A DNA stretch of 6,127 bases. It comes from Bacteroidota bacterium. GTDB taxonomy: Bacteria; Bacteroidota; Bacteroidia; Bacteroidales; Prolixibacteraceae. Shown one piece after another: positions 1-5,243 of the stretch. Position 1 is the first letter of the stretch, and each line of letters begins with the position of its first letter. The stretch is from NCBI GenBank assembly GCA_023488865.1, contig JAMDDG010000452.1, positions 1-6,127 on the forward strand. The letters are read 5' to 3'. The notes under the pieces were generated by a model. The model ran no database searches. It was given only the letters and a program-made list of their open reading frames with translations, and was not told where the DNA came from. Position numbers and translations under genes: made by a program.

Positions 1-54
1 TCACTGAATCTAACAGCACGAATATTCGTTGCTGCATAATTACCTTAAATAAAA
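1..54. repeat. Left arm of perfect 54-bp inverted repeat
   Basis: Positions 1-54 are the exact reverse complement of 487-540, with no mismatch in 54 bp. Each arm contains a smaller palindrome, ACGAATATTCGT (18-29 here, 512-523 in the other arm). The match stops precisely at 54/55 on the inner side. The outer side runs to the first base of the window, so the repeat may be longer. It encloses two minus-strand genes and provides the last four codons and stop of the holin-like gene. It could be an invertible-segment boundary, a fold-back duplication or an assembly artefact. The sequence alone does not decide between these. Confidence 0.95.
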
Positions 55-246
55 TCCCAGGGCGATGCTTAGGAAAAAAAGCAGTAGAAATGCCAGCATG
101 GCAATTACAAAAGAGGAGAAAAGGGCAGCCGATATTTTGGCTGTCTTTTCGTAAACTTCATATTTGAACAGCCTGATCCGTGCGGAAAGGTAATCGGTCA
201 CCAAAAGCCGCAGCTCCTGAAAAAAATCGTCTGGTTCACGTTCCAT
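40..246 (-). CDS. Truncated phage-holin-family (DUF1469-like) membrane protein
   Basis: This 68-residue product has a charged N-terminal part (residues 1-35, with RLFKYEVYEKTAKI) followed by a strong hydrophobic segment at about 42-66. That arrangement resembles the phage holin family / YqjE-like DUF1469 proteins, small inner-membrane proteins of unclear function often encoded beside YtxH-domain proteins in Bacteroidota. Family members usually have two membrane helices and roughly 110-130 residues, whereas this one ends after the first helix. Residues 65-68 (FYLR) and the stop lie inside the left arm of the 54-bp inverted repeat, so the reading frame was cut at codon 64/65 and closed by repeat DNA. 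It starts 2 nt after the ytxH stop, which indicates one transcript. The family call rests on pattern and neighbour and is moderate; the truncation is visible directly. Confidence 0.65.
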   Translation of the reverse strand: MEREPDDFFQELRLLVTDYLSARIRLFKYEVYEKTAKISAALFSSFVIAMLAFLLLFFLSIALGFYLR

Positions 247-248
247 CG

Positions 249-482
249 TTACTCAGGATTTTCGGCGTTTGGATCGGGACTGTTTTTGGTAAAGTTATCC
301 ACCATCTCTTTTGCCTTGGACAGATTTTCTTCGATGTCCTTTTTGAGTTTAGCGGCGCTTTCTTTGAGATCGTCGAGCATTTCCTCTTTCTTTTCGGAGT
401 TGAGAAAATAACCGATGGCAGCCCCAATGGCTGCACCAGCTACAAAAGCCAGTAAGATTTTGGTTCCATTATTTTCACTCAT
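249..482 (-). CDS. YtxH domain-containing protein
   Basis: This 77-residue small membrane-anchored protein has a glycine/alanine-rich N-terminal helix at about residues 8-27 (LLAFVAGAAIGAAIGYFL). A highly charged amphipathic helix at about 29-66, rich in lysine and glutamate, follows and is likely a coiled coil. This is the layout of the YtxH domain (PF12732; GxxxGxxxGYFL followed by a charged helix). YtxH proteins are linked to general stress in Bacillus, but their molecular role is not established. In Bacteroidota they commonly precede a holin-family membrane protein, as here, and the gap to that gene is 2 nt. The start ATG (480-482) is only 4 nt from the inner edge of the right inverted-repeat arm, so any promoter must lie in or beyond that repeat. 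I saw no convincing promoter match there. Confidence 0.85.
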   Translation of the reverse strand: MSENNGTKILLAFVAGAAIGAAIGYFLNSEKKEEMLDDLKESAAKLKKDIEENLSKAKEMVDNFTKNSPDPNAENPE

Positions 483-486
483 AACG

Positions 487-540
487 TTTTATTTAAGGTA
501 ATTATGCAGCAACGAATATTCGTGCTGTTAGATTCAGTGA
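487..540. repeat. Right arm of perfect 54-bp inverted repeat
   Basis: This is the exact reverse complement of 1-54. The arm directly precedes the ytxH start, so it is probably the native upstream region of that operon, and the left copy is the secondary one. The central palindrome ACGAATATTCGT lies at 512-523, within a longer near-palindrome CAGCA...TGCTG. Confidence 0.95.
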
Positions 541-646
541 CGTTTAAATTTTTTACACAGAGATTTCGCATCCTTCATACGGTTTTTCAACTTGCATAAC
601 AGTGAGTGCCCTGAAAGGAACTAAAAACAGAGCGAAAACGGAGGGT

Positions 647-685
647 CACAGAGTTTGAAAATCGCTTGCGATTTTCTTCTCTGTG
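647..685. repeat. Strong intergenic hairpin
   Basis: An outer stem CACAGAG (647-653) / CTCTGTG (679-685) encloses an inner perfect 9-bp stem GAAAATCGC (657-665) / GCGATTTTC (668-676) with a TT loop. A small internal loop (TTT opposite TT) separates the two stems. A short pyrimidine/T-rich run follows (about 694-705). No intact gene ends nearby, so a terminator role is not obvious; it looks more like a dispersed intergenic palindrome. The rest of 541-719 shows nothing I can assign. Confidence 0.6.
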
Positions 686-728
686 CGCTCTGTGCTTCTC
701 TTTTTGCAGGAAATTATTAATTGTAGCA

Positions 729-748
729 CACTAATGTCTCGTTTAAAA
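729..748 (+). repeat. Left terminal inverted repeat of deleted IS
   Basis: CACTAATGTCTCGTTTAAAA matches the reverse complement of 1066-1084 (CACTACTGTCTCGTTAAAA) with one substitution and one 1-nt indel. It is preceded directly by the 9-bp duplication ATTGTAGCA (720-728). Confidence 0.8.
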
Positions 749-864
749 ATTAGAAGGTCCTTTGAAATTTTTGATAATCAATTATTTGTACATCATTTTC
801 TTGCGTGACGATTTCAGAGAAAGTTCCTTTGGAGTTATTTTTATTGAAAATTGCACAAAGGTAA

Positions 865-1071
865 ATATTTCTTTTACAAGTAATTAGCTCCTACTGTTTG
901 AAAGGAATCGGAGGGAAAGAGCTAAAAATTGATAGGTCTACCTACGAAATATTACAAATTCTAGGCATCTCTCTACTGGACAAAACGACTGTAAAAGAGT
1001 TACTTACAAATTCTGATTACAAAAATGTCAATGAACTAAATTGTAAACAACTGTCACTCAGTCTATTTTAA
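865..1071 (+). pseudogene. IS4-family transposase, C-terminal remnant
   Basis: An open frame without a start codon runs from 865 to the TAA at 1069-1071. It includes KELKIDRSTYEILQILGISL (916-975) and continues LDKTTVKELL, then ends in QLSLSLF. I recognise this as the tail of DUF4372/DDE IS4-family transposases frequent in Bacteroidota, beyond the catalytic DDE core, which is absent. An in-frame stop at 862-864 closes the frame upstream. The stretch YCLKGIGGKELK probably derives from a transmembrane-like YCLVAIIGKELK segment, with changes. The remnant cannot have transposase activity. The family assignment comes from recalled tail motifs and is fairly secure; the exact subgroup is not. Confidence 0.75.
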
Positions 1072-1084
1072 CGAGACAGTAGTG
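1066..1084 (-). repeat. Right terminal inverted repeat of deleted IS
   Basis: TTTTAACGAGACAGTAGTG is the partner of 729-748. It overlaps the last codon and stop of the transposase remnant and is followed directly by the second copy of the 9-bp duplication (1085-1093). Confidence 0.8.
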
Positions 1085-1093
1085 ATTGTAGCA

Positions 1094-1430
1094 ATGTGTA
1101 ACATTCGTAAATTGTAAATAGCAGGTTAACCTATTCTCTGTGTAAGATTTTATAAAAGAAAACCAATTTCTCAAACTTGGTGTAAACTTCAATGAACCAA
1201 CGAATTTATTTACCCTCTGCAGATACCAAATATAAGAAATAATTCTTTAGTTTTATGCACATTTTTCCATGATTTTCCAACATTAAGCAATGATGAAACC
1301 CATTTTAACCCGGACAATCCTTCCTGTTTATCCCTGTATAATCATTCTTCGGCCATCTATTTGTACCGGGATCTTACCAGGAAAGTCACCGTCAAATTTC
1401 TTAAGCCGCTCTTCAGGGGGAATTTCGGCC
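1094..1430. other. Gene-poor spacer with a possible gene tail
   Basis: AT-rich sequence from 1094 to about 1325 shows no gene, RNA or repeat that I can support. From 1440 down to 1328 the minus strand reads like real protein sequence, ending EERLKKFDGDFPGKIPVQID then GRRMIIQG and a stop. The frame runs on into the antisense of the metallopeptidase gene, where it stops looking protein-like. This may be the 3' remnant of a lost minus-strand gene. I do not recognise the family. Confidence 0.35.
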
Positions 1431-1438
1431 AGGAGGTG
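1431..1438 (+). promoter_or_regulatory. Strong Shine-Dalgarno site for the YgjP-like gene
   Basis: AGGAGGTG lies 5 nt before the ATG at 1444. It fixes the start and is unusually strong for Bacteroidota, where such sites are often weak. Confidence 0.7.
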
Positions 1439-1443
1439 GAGGG

Positions 1444-2169
1444 ATGAGTGAAAAAGTGCTTTTTGTTGCCGGAATAGGGGAGGTGCAATTCGTTCGAAAG
1501 GCCAGGTCAAAGCGGCTGAGAATTGCAGTAAAACCTTCGGGGGAAGTCTTTGTTTCCATTCCCTGGCTGTTCTCATTTTCGAGAGGGGAGGCTTTTTTGG
1601 AAGAGAAAAGGGATTGGGTGATCAGAACCCAATTGAAACTTGAAAAACTGGGACATAAAAAACTTCTGCTTCAAGCGGGGACGCTTTTTTCGTCAAGGAA
1701 TTATATTTACCAGCTTTTACCAGGGAAAACAGATCAGGTCCAGGTTCATTTCAGGCACGAAGAAAAATCGGTGGCGATTGTTTATCCCCCAATGGCATCG
1801 CTTCAACAGCCTGAAATTCAGGCTAAAATTAAACTGAAGATTGAAGGCGTGCTCCTGTATGAAGCCAAAAGGTATCTTCCGGTCCGGACACGGGAATTGG
1901 CCAATCAATTGGGTTACACCTTTAAAGCAGTAACAATAAAGAACAATAAAACCAATTGGGGCAGCTGTTCAAGCCTGAAAAACATCAACCTGAACCTCCA
2001 TCTGATGCGGCTTCCCGATAGGATGATCGATTATATCATAGTTCACGAGTTGGTCCATACCAAAATACCCAATCATGGGCCTGATTTCAAAGAAACGCTG
2101 AAACGCTATTTCCCGGATGCAGCCGAATTAGACAAAGTCCTCAAAAAGTTCAGGCCTGAATTGTTCTGA
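1444..2169 (+). CDS. YgjP-like zinc metallopeptidase domain protein (M48/DUF45)
   Basis: This 241-residue protein is of usual length for the YgjP/DUF45 (PF01863) family of presumed soluble zinc metallopeptidases. The N-terminal part has the family pattern FVRKARSKRLRIAVKPSGEV (residues 16-35). The catalytic part has NWGSCSS (171-177), then HELVH (201-205) and H211, giving the HExxH zinc and catalytic residues H201, E202 and H205, plus the likely third ligand H211 in HTKIPNHGPDF. The tail ends in KFRPELF. No signal peptide or membrane segment is seen, so it should be cytoplasmic. Substrates are not known for most of the family; some members sit beside type I restriction genes, but none is present here. 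It is probably transcribed alone and converges on the transporter gene, whose stop codon directly abuts its own. Confidence 0.92.
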   Translation: MSEKVLFVAGIGEVQFVRKARSKRLRIAVKPSGEVFVSIPWLFSFSRGEAFLEEKRDWVIRTQLKLEKLGHKKLLLQAGTLFSSRNYIYQLLPGKTDQVQVHFRHEEKSVAIVYPPMASLQQPEIQAKIKLKIEGVLLYEAKRYLPVRTRELANQLGYTFKAVTIKNNKTNWGSCSSLKNINLNLHLMRLPDRMIDYIIVHELVHTKIPNHGPDFKETLKRYFPDAAELDKVLKKFRPELF

Positions 2170-3201
2170 TCAGATGGAGAGTAAACCAAACTGATCTGCC
2201 AGGGAGGTAAGAAAATAGGAGATGATAAAAGCAATCAGGGGGGCAATCAACCAGATCAGCCAAAACTGCTTGACTACTTTTTTGGAGAAAGTCTCCTTCC
2301 AGCCAAATTTTGAGACACTTAATGCAAGAATGGCAAAGGTATTCAGTTGGACTAGCGAAGTAGGTATTCCCCTGGTTACCGAAGCGGCCAATAAAAGCGA
2401 AGCCGTAACAAATGAAATCATCGATGCTTCTACTTTCCCGATCGTAAGAATCTCCGTGCCGGTTTTGACCATCAGCCTGTGACCGAAAATGGAGCTGCCT
2501 ATGGCAAAAGCAGGTGCGATGATCAAAGTGGAAAGAATCATGATCAGCAGAAAATTACTGCTTGTCGGATTGATGTGCAATTCGTTGGTGATCATCGAAG
2601 TAATAGGGCCTGCGGCATTGGCAACGTTGTTGGATCCTATCGAAAATGCCACGTAACAACTGGTGACGATCACGACCCACTTAAAAAGTTTTTGTTGCTT
2701 GTCTGAGGAAAAATAACCAGGATATTTAAGGTCAAACTTCCGGTTGACCGTCTGGGCGATGAAATACATGATCCCAAAAGAAACCAGGGGGAGAATAATC
2801 CAGGTAGGTATTATTTCAAAAAATATCTTGTGGGTATTGAGCTGTCCGACGTAGTGTGCCGGCGCAACCAACGCTGCCACCGTAGATTGTGAAGTGGATT
2901 GCGGGACTCCCAGCAAATTGGCAAAAAGGAGTGAAATAGCAACAGAGAAAAGGATAATCGTTGTTAACGAATAATCGAGGCTGACGGCAGGAAGGATCCC
3001 TTTTCCCAATGTGATCGCGGTATTTTTTCCGGCTAACAAGGCCCCCAGCAAGACGAAAATCCCAAATAATCCGGGAATCAATGATCGGCGGAGTATCCCG
3101 GAGCCAAATGCAGTTGCAAAGGAAGGGGCTGTTCCGCTTCCGCCCATATTGATGCCTAAAAACATGGCAACCAGCAAAGGAAGTAGTAAACCGTCGAGCA
3201 T
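2170..3201 (-). CDS. PiT-family anion permease (phosphate or sulfate)
   Basis: This 343-residue polytopic inner-membrane protein has about ten hydrophobic segments, near residues 5-18, 42-58, 78-98, 126-150, 174-190, 215-238, 258-275, 284-297 and 312-333. PiT/PHO4 (PF01384) proteins carry two related halves, each with a GxND-type motif. The second half keeps a recognisable version, IGSNNVANAAGP (188-199). The first half has GINMGGSGTAPSFATAFGSG (16-35) instead of the canonical motif. Serine-rich re-entrant motifs follow each half, GVPQSTSQST (98-107) and GIPTSLVQ (278-285), where phosphate carriers usually have STTHA. The first-half sequence resembles the Bacillus CysP sulfate permease branch, so the substrate may be sulfate rather than phosphate. 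No phosphate or sulfate assimilation gene is adjacent to settle this. It is divergent from the dGTPase gene. Confidence 0.88.
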   Translation of the reverse strand: MLDGLLLPLLVAMFLGINMGGSGTAPSFATAFGSGILRRSLIPGLFGIFVLLGALLAGKNTAITLGKGILPAVSLDYSLTTIILFSVAISLLFANLLGVPQSTSQSTVAALVAPAHYVGQLNTHKIFFEIIPTWIILPLVSFGIMYFIAQTVNRKFDLKYPGYFSSDKQQKLFKWVVIVTSCYVAFSIGSNNVANAAGPITSMITNELHINPTSSNFLLIMILSTLIIAPAFAIGSSIFGHRLMVKTGTEILTIGKVEASMISFVTASLLLAASVTRGIPTSLVQLNTFAILALSVSKFGWKETFSKKVVKQFWLIWLIAPLIAFIISYFLTSLADQFGLLSI

Positions 3202-3255
3202 ATGCAGAAATAAAATATTACTTGTGCGAATATATTTATTAAATTCGACAAACCT

Positions 3256-3286
3256 TTTGAAATGTTCGAAAAAACCTTCAATTTTG
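3256..3286 (+). promoter_or_regulatory. Candidate Bacteroidota-type promoter for the dGTPase gene
   Basis: TTTG (3256-3259) lies 19 nt upstream of CAATTTTG (3279-3286), one mismatch from the TAnnTTTG -7 element known for Bacteroidota. Transcription would begin near 3291-3295. That is downstream of the ATG at 3262 and upstream of the ATG at 3310, so it supports the second start. Confidence 0.45.
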
Positions 3287-3309
3287 AAAGTTCACCAGAA
3301 CAAACCAAT

Positions 3310-4653
3310 ATGACAAAATGGAGTCGACTGATCTCTCCGGTGCGTTTGGGCTTTGAATACCGGACTTACGATGAACCGGAAGAGATCCGTACCGCTTTTC
3401 AACGCGATTACGACCGGATTATCTTCTCTTCGCCTTTCAGAAGGCTGCAAAATAAGACACAGGTATTTCCCCTACCGGGAAGCATCTTCGTGCACAACCG
3501 GCTCACCCACTCGCTCGAAGTGGCCAGCGTGGGGCGTTCGTTGGGAAACCTGGTAGCCCTCGGGTTGACCAAAAGGGGAGACACGACCGATGTGGCCACC
3601 CTTTCAGAGATCGGCACCATCGTCTCAACAGCCTGTCTTGCCCACGATATGGGCAATCCACCGTTCGGTCATTCGGGCGAACATGCCATCTCCAACTTTT
3701 TTAAAAAGGGGAACGGAAAATCGTTACTCGACAAATTGCCGGAAGGACAACAGTCTGATTTTACCTCTTTCGACGGAAACGCCAATGCATTCAGGTTGCT
3801 GACGCATACTTTCAATGGCCGGCGCGAGGGCGGTTTTGGCCTTACCTACTCGACCCTTGCCTCTGTGGTTAAATATCCTTTCGAATCGAGCCTGGCAGGG
3901 AACAAACACAAATTTGGTTTTTTTCAAACGGAGAAACCGCTCTTTCAAAAAATTGCAGTTCATCTGGGCCTGGAACAGAAATCCGGTCTCCCTTTGCAAT
4001 TTTCACGGCATCCCTTTGTTTACCTTGTTGAAGCAGCCGACGACATCTGCTACCAGATTATGGATGTGGAAGATGCCCACAAGCTGAAGATTATCTCATC
4101 GGCAGATGCCGAAAGCCTGCTGCTTGCCTTTTTTGATCAGGGCGTTGACGGCGAAACACTTTCGATCATCCGCGACAATTTAACTATCGTCCAGGACAAG
4201 AACGAGCGGGTCAGTTACCTTCGTGCCATGGTGATCGGAAAGCTGGTGCGGGAGTGCGCACAGCTTTTTTTCGACAGGATAGGGCAGATACTTCAGGGAG
4301 AAAATGTACCCTCCCTGATTAAAATGCTGGAAGGATCCTCCAAAAGCGCCATGGAGGAGGTCAAAAAGATTTCTGTATCCAGGATATACAAAGACCCGTC
4401 CGTCATTCAGATCGAAATTGCCGGTTACAAGATTCTGGGTACTTTGTTGGAGGAGTTTACCCCGGCAATTTTGGATCCCCATGATCCTTTCTCTGAAAGG
4501 CTACTCTCCATCGTCCCGCAGCAGTACCATCTTCAGAGCGAAAATTTGTACGATCAACTGCAAACGGTAGTTGATTTCGTATCCGGGATGACGGATCTTT
4601 ATGCCTTGGACCTTTACCGGAAGATTACAGGGATGAATTTGCCGGGAATGTAA
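3310..4653 (+). CDS. dgt: dGTP triphosphohydrolase-like HD-domain dNTPase
   Basis: This 447-residue cytoplasmic enzyme likely hydrolyses dGTP or other dNTPs to the deoxynucleoside and triphosphate, helping to control dNTP pools. Motifs, numbered from the M at 3310: SPFRRLQNKTQVFP (41-54), NRLTHSLEV (63-71) with metal ligand H67, the HD pair in AHDMGNPPFGHSGEH (111-125; H112, D113), and the last metal-binding aspartate in EAADDICY (241-248, D244). The GNANAFRLL motif (156-164) and the tail DFVSGMTDLYALDLYRKITG (422-441) are also typical of the family. Length is normal. An upstream ATG at 3262 would add 16 residues (MFEKTFNFES...). I prefer 3310 because MTKWSRLISPVRLG matches the usual family N terminus and the candidate promoter lies downstream of 3262. 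It is a single-gene unit, possibly followed by a terminator at 4680. Confidence 0.93.
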   Translation: MTKWSRLISPVRLGFEYRTYDEPEEIRTAFQRDYDRIIFSSPFRRLQNKTQVFPLPGSIFVHNRLTHSLEVASVGRSLGNLVALGLTKRGDTTDVATLSEIGTIVSTACLAHDMGNPPFGHSGEHAISNFFKKGNGKSLLDKLPEGQQSDFTSFDGNANAFRLLTHTFNGRREGGFGLTYSTLASVVKYPFESSLAGNKHKFGFFQTEKPLFQKIAVHLGLEQKSGLPLQFSRHPFVYLVEAADDICYQIMDVEDAHKLKIISSADAESLLLAFFDQGVDGETLSIIRDNLTIVQDKNERVSYLRAMVIGKLVRECAQLFFDRIGQILQGENVPSLIKMLEGSSKSAMEEVKKISVSRIYKDPSVIQIEIAGYKILGTLLEEFTPAILDPHDPFSERLLSIVPQQYHLQSENLYDQLQTVVDFVSGMTDLYALDLYRKITGMNLPGM

Positions 4654-4679
4654 AAAGGTATTTTGATTTTGCCAAAACC

Positions 4680-4709
4680 CCAGCTCCCACTCGCCCCGCT
4701 GGTTTTTTT
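4680..4709 (+). terminator. Possible intrinsic terminator after the dGTPase gene
   Basis: A stem CCAGC (4680-4684) / GCTGG (4698-4702) with a 13-nt loop is followed by seven T (4703-4709). It starts 26 nt after the dGTPase stop. An AAAA run at 4674-4677 could extend the stem across a 2-nt bulge. The stem is short, so the call is tentative. A second small hairpin, CCGCC/GGCGG, follows at 4711-4722. Confidence 0.45.
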
Positions 4710-4758
4710 GCCGCCCCGGCGGTAGAAATGGCTATCCTGTTGAGTTTTTGTGTTGCTT

Positions 4759-4791
4759 AGCCCTGACAGGGTTCCAAACCCTGTCAGGGCT
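4759..4791. repeat. Perfect 13-bp-stem intergenic palindrome
   Basis: AGCCCTGACAGGG (4759-4771) pairs exactly with CCCTGTCAGGGCT (4779-4791) around the 7-nt loop TTCCAAA. The CCTGACAGGG...CCCTGTCAGG core is, as I recall, a widely dispersed intergenic repeat in Bacteroidota genomes. A G run follows rather than a T run, so it is not a typical terminator. Confidence 0.8.
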
Positions 4792-4827
4792 GGGGGGCGG
4801 TATATTTCCAATCGCGGACCGGAAAAA

Positions 4828-4844
4828 TGCGGTTACAGACCGCA
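4828..4844. repeat. Short hairpin
   Basis: TGCGGT (4828-4833) pairs with ACCGCA (4839-4844) around the loop TACAG. Part of the palindrome-rich spacer. Confidence 0.5.
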
Positions 4845-5003
4845 CCACAGGGATAAGCTCTGCACAATTTTCCCCCGCTACCGCGAAAAAAAATTCCCCC
4901 TTTTGTTGCATACAATTGGATAATCTGTTAATTTAGAGGCGTAATCAACCTGGATAACTAAACTTTGAACGCTTTTTCCACAAATTATCCTTAGCGTAGC
5001 ACA

Positions 5004-5054
5004 GACCGGAATGCCGGTCCATAGAAGGATTTCGGGCAACGCCCGGGGGCCCGG
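5004..5054. repeat. REP-like cluster of three small palindromes
   Basis: Three GC-rich hairpins lie within 51 nt: GACCGG/CCGGTC at 5004-5019 (loop AATG), CGGGC/GCCCG at 5033-5045 (loop AAC), and CCGGG/CCCGG at 5043-5054 (overlapping the second). The second and third compete for the same bases. The arrangement resembles repetitive extragenic palindromes; copy number cannot be judged from one window. Confidence 0.55.
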
Positions 5055-5207
5055 CTCCCATTTAGCAAAGCAACAGTTGTAAGGGTGATTTTTAACAGAT
5101 AACAGACCCAAAGGTATTGGTAGGCGGAATGTTTTGAACTTTGGGAAGGATATAAACGAGCCAATGCCAAAAAAATCCGTCCATTGAAAAATATCATCAA
5201 AAATAAA

Positions 5208-5239
5208 TTTGGAAATAGTTGTCTAAATAGTTAACTTTG
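5208..5239 (+). promoter_or_regulatory. Bacteroidota-type promoter of the higBA operon
   Basis: TTTG (5208-5211), a 20-nt spacer (5212-5231) and TAACTTTG (5232-5239) match the TTTG / TAnnTTTG consensus exactly. The -7 element ends only 4 nt before the higB ATG, so transcription should start at or near the start codon, giving a leaderless or nearly leaderless toxin message. Confidence 0.7.
5213..5232. promoter_or_regulatory. Tandem 8-bp repeat in the higBA promoter (candidate operator)
   Basis: AAATAGTT occurs at 5213-5220 and 5225-5232, 12 nt apart, filling the space between the two promoter elements. An 8-bp palindrome AGTTAACT (5229-5236) overlaps the second copy and the -7 element. These are placed where the XRE antitoxin would be expected to repress its own operon. 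The binding role is inferred. Confidence 0.4.
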
Positions 5240-5243
5240 TGCC

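Larger units (their letters stand above)
729..1084 (+). mobile_element. Internally deleted IS4-family element (356 bp, MITE-like)
   Basis: Terminal inverted repeats at 729-748 and 1066-1084 pair over about 19 bp. The element is flanked by a perfect 9-bp direct repeat ATTGTAGCA at 720-728 and 1085-1093, the expected target-site duplication. The right part encodes the C-terminal ~69 residues of an IS4-type transposase whose stop codon lies inside the right inverted repeat, as is common in these compact elements. At 851-874 the bases TTG CAC AAA GGT AAA TAT read LHKGKY, resembling the MNKGKY-type start of this transposase group (from memory, not checked). This suggests that the central ~80% of the gene was deleted and both ends were kept. 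Such a copy cannot move by itself but could be mobilised by an intact relative elsewhere in the genome. Confidence 0.75.
4710..5207. other. Noncoding, hairpin-rich spacer
   Basis: No credible gene is seen in this stretch on either strand. It contains several GC-rich palindromes, listed separately at 4759-4791, 4828-4844 and 5004-5054, separated by AT-rich sequence, and so looks like accumulated repetitive extragenic elements. The frame 5124-5231 reads a coherent-looking short peptide but has no start codon. Confidence 0.5.

Noticed and set aside
180..455. Plus-strand open frame of 91 codons
   Set aside because: It is antisense to the ytxH and holin-like genes, both of which show family features; its own sequence does not.
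541..719. Search for tRNA, small RNA or riboswitch upstream of the deleted IS
   Set aside because: Only the hairpin at 647-685 is evident; no conserved RNA fold could be recognised by eye.
1328..1576. 82-codon minus-strand open frame as an intact gene
   Set aside because: Its first half is the antisense of the well-supported metallopeptidase gene and does not look like protein. Only the last ~36 codons might be a relic, described as such.
2222..2706. Plus-strand open frames opposite the transporter
   Set aside because: They are antisense shadows of a clear membrane protein with no motif of their own.
3262..3309. N-terminal extension of the dGTPase (MFEKTFNFES...)
   Set aside because: It is not family-like, and a candidate promoter overlaps it. 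It is kept only as an alternative start.
4878..5200. Minus-strand open frames across the REP-like cluster
   Set aside because: They run through palindromic repeats, contain no domain pattern, and resemble the spurious frames that such repeats produce.
5124..5231. Plus-strand frame reading AECFELWEGYKRANAKK and onward to a stop at 5232
   Set aside because: It has no start codon, follows a stop at 5121, is only 36 codons long, overlaps the higBA promoter, and I recognise no family. A gene fragment cannot be excluded.
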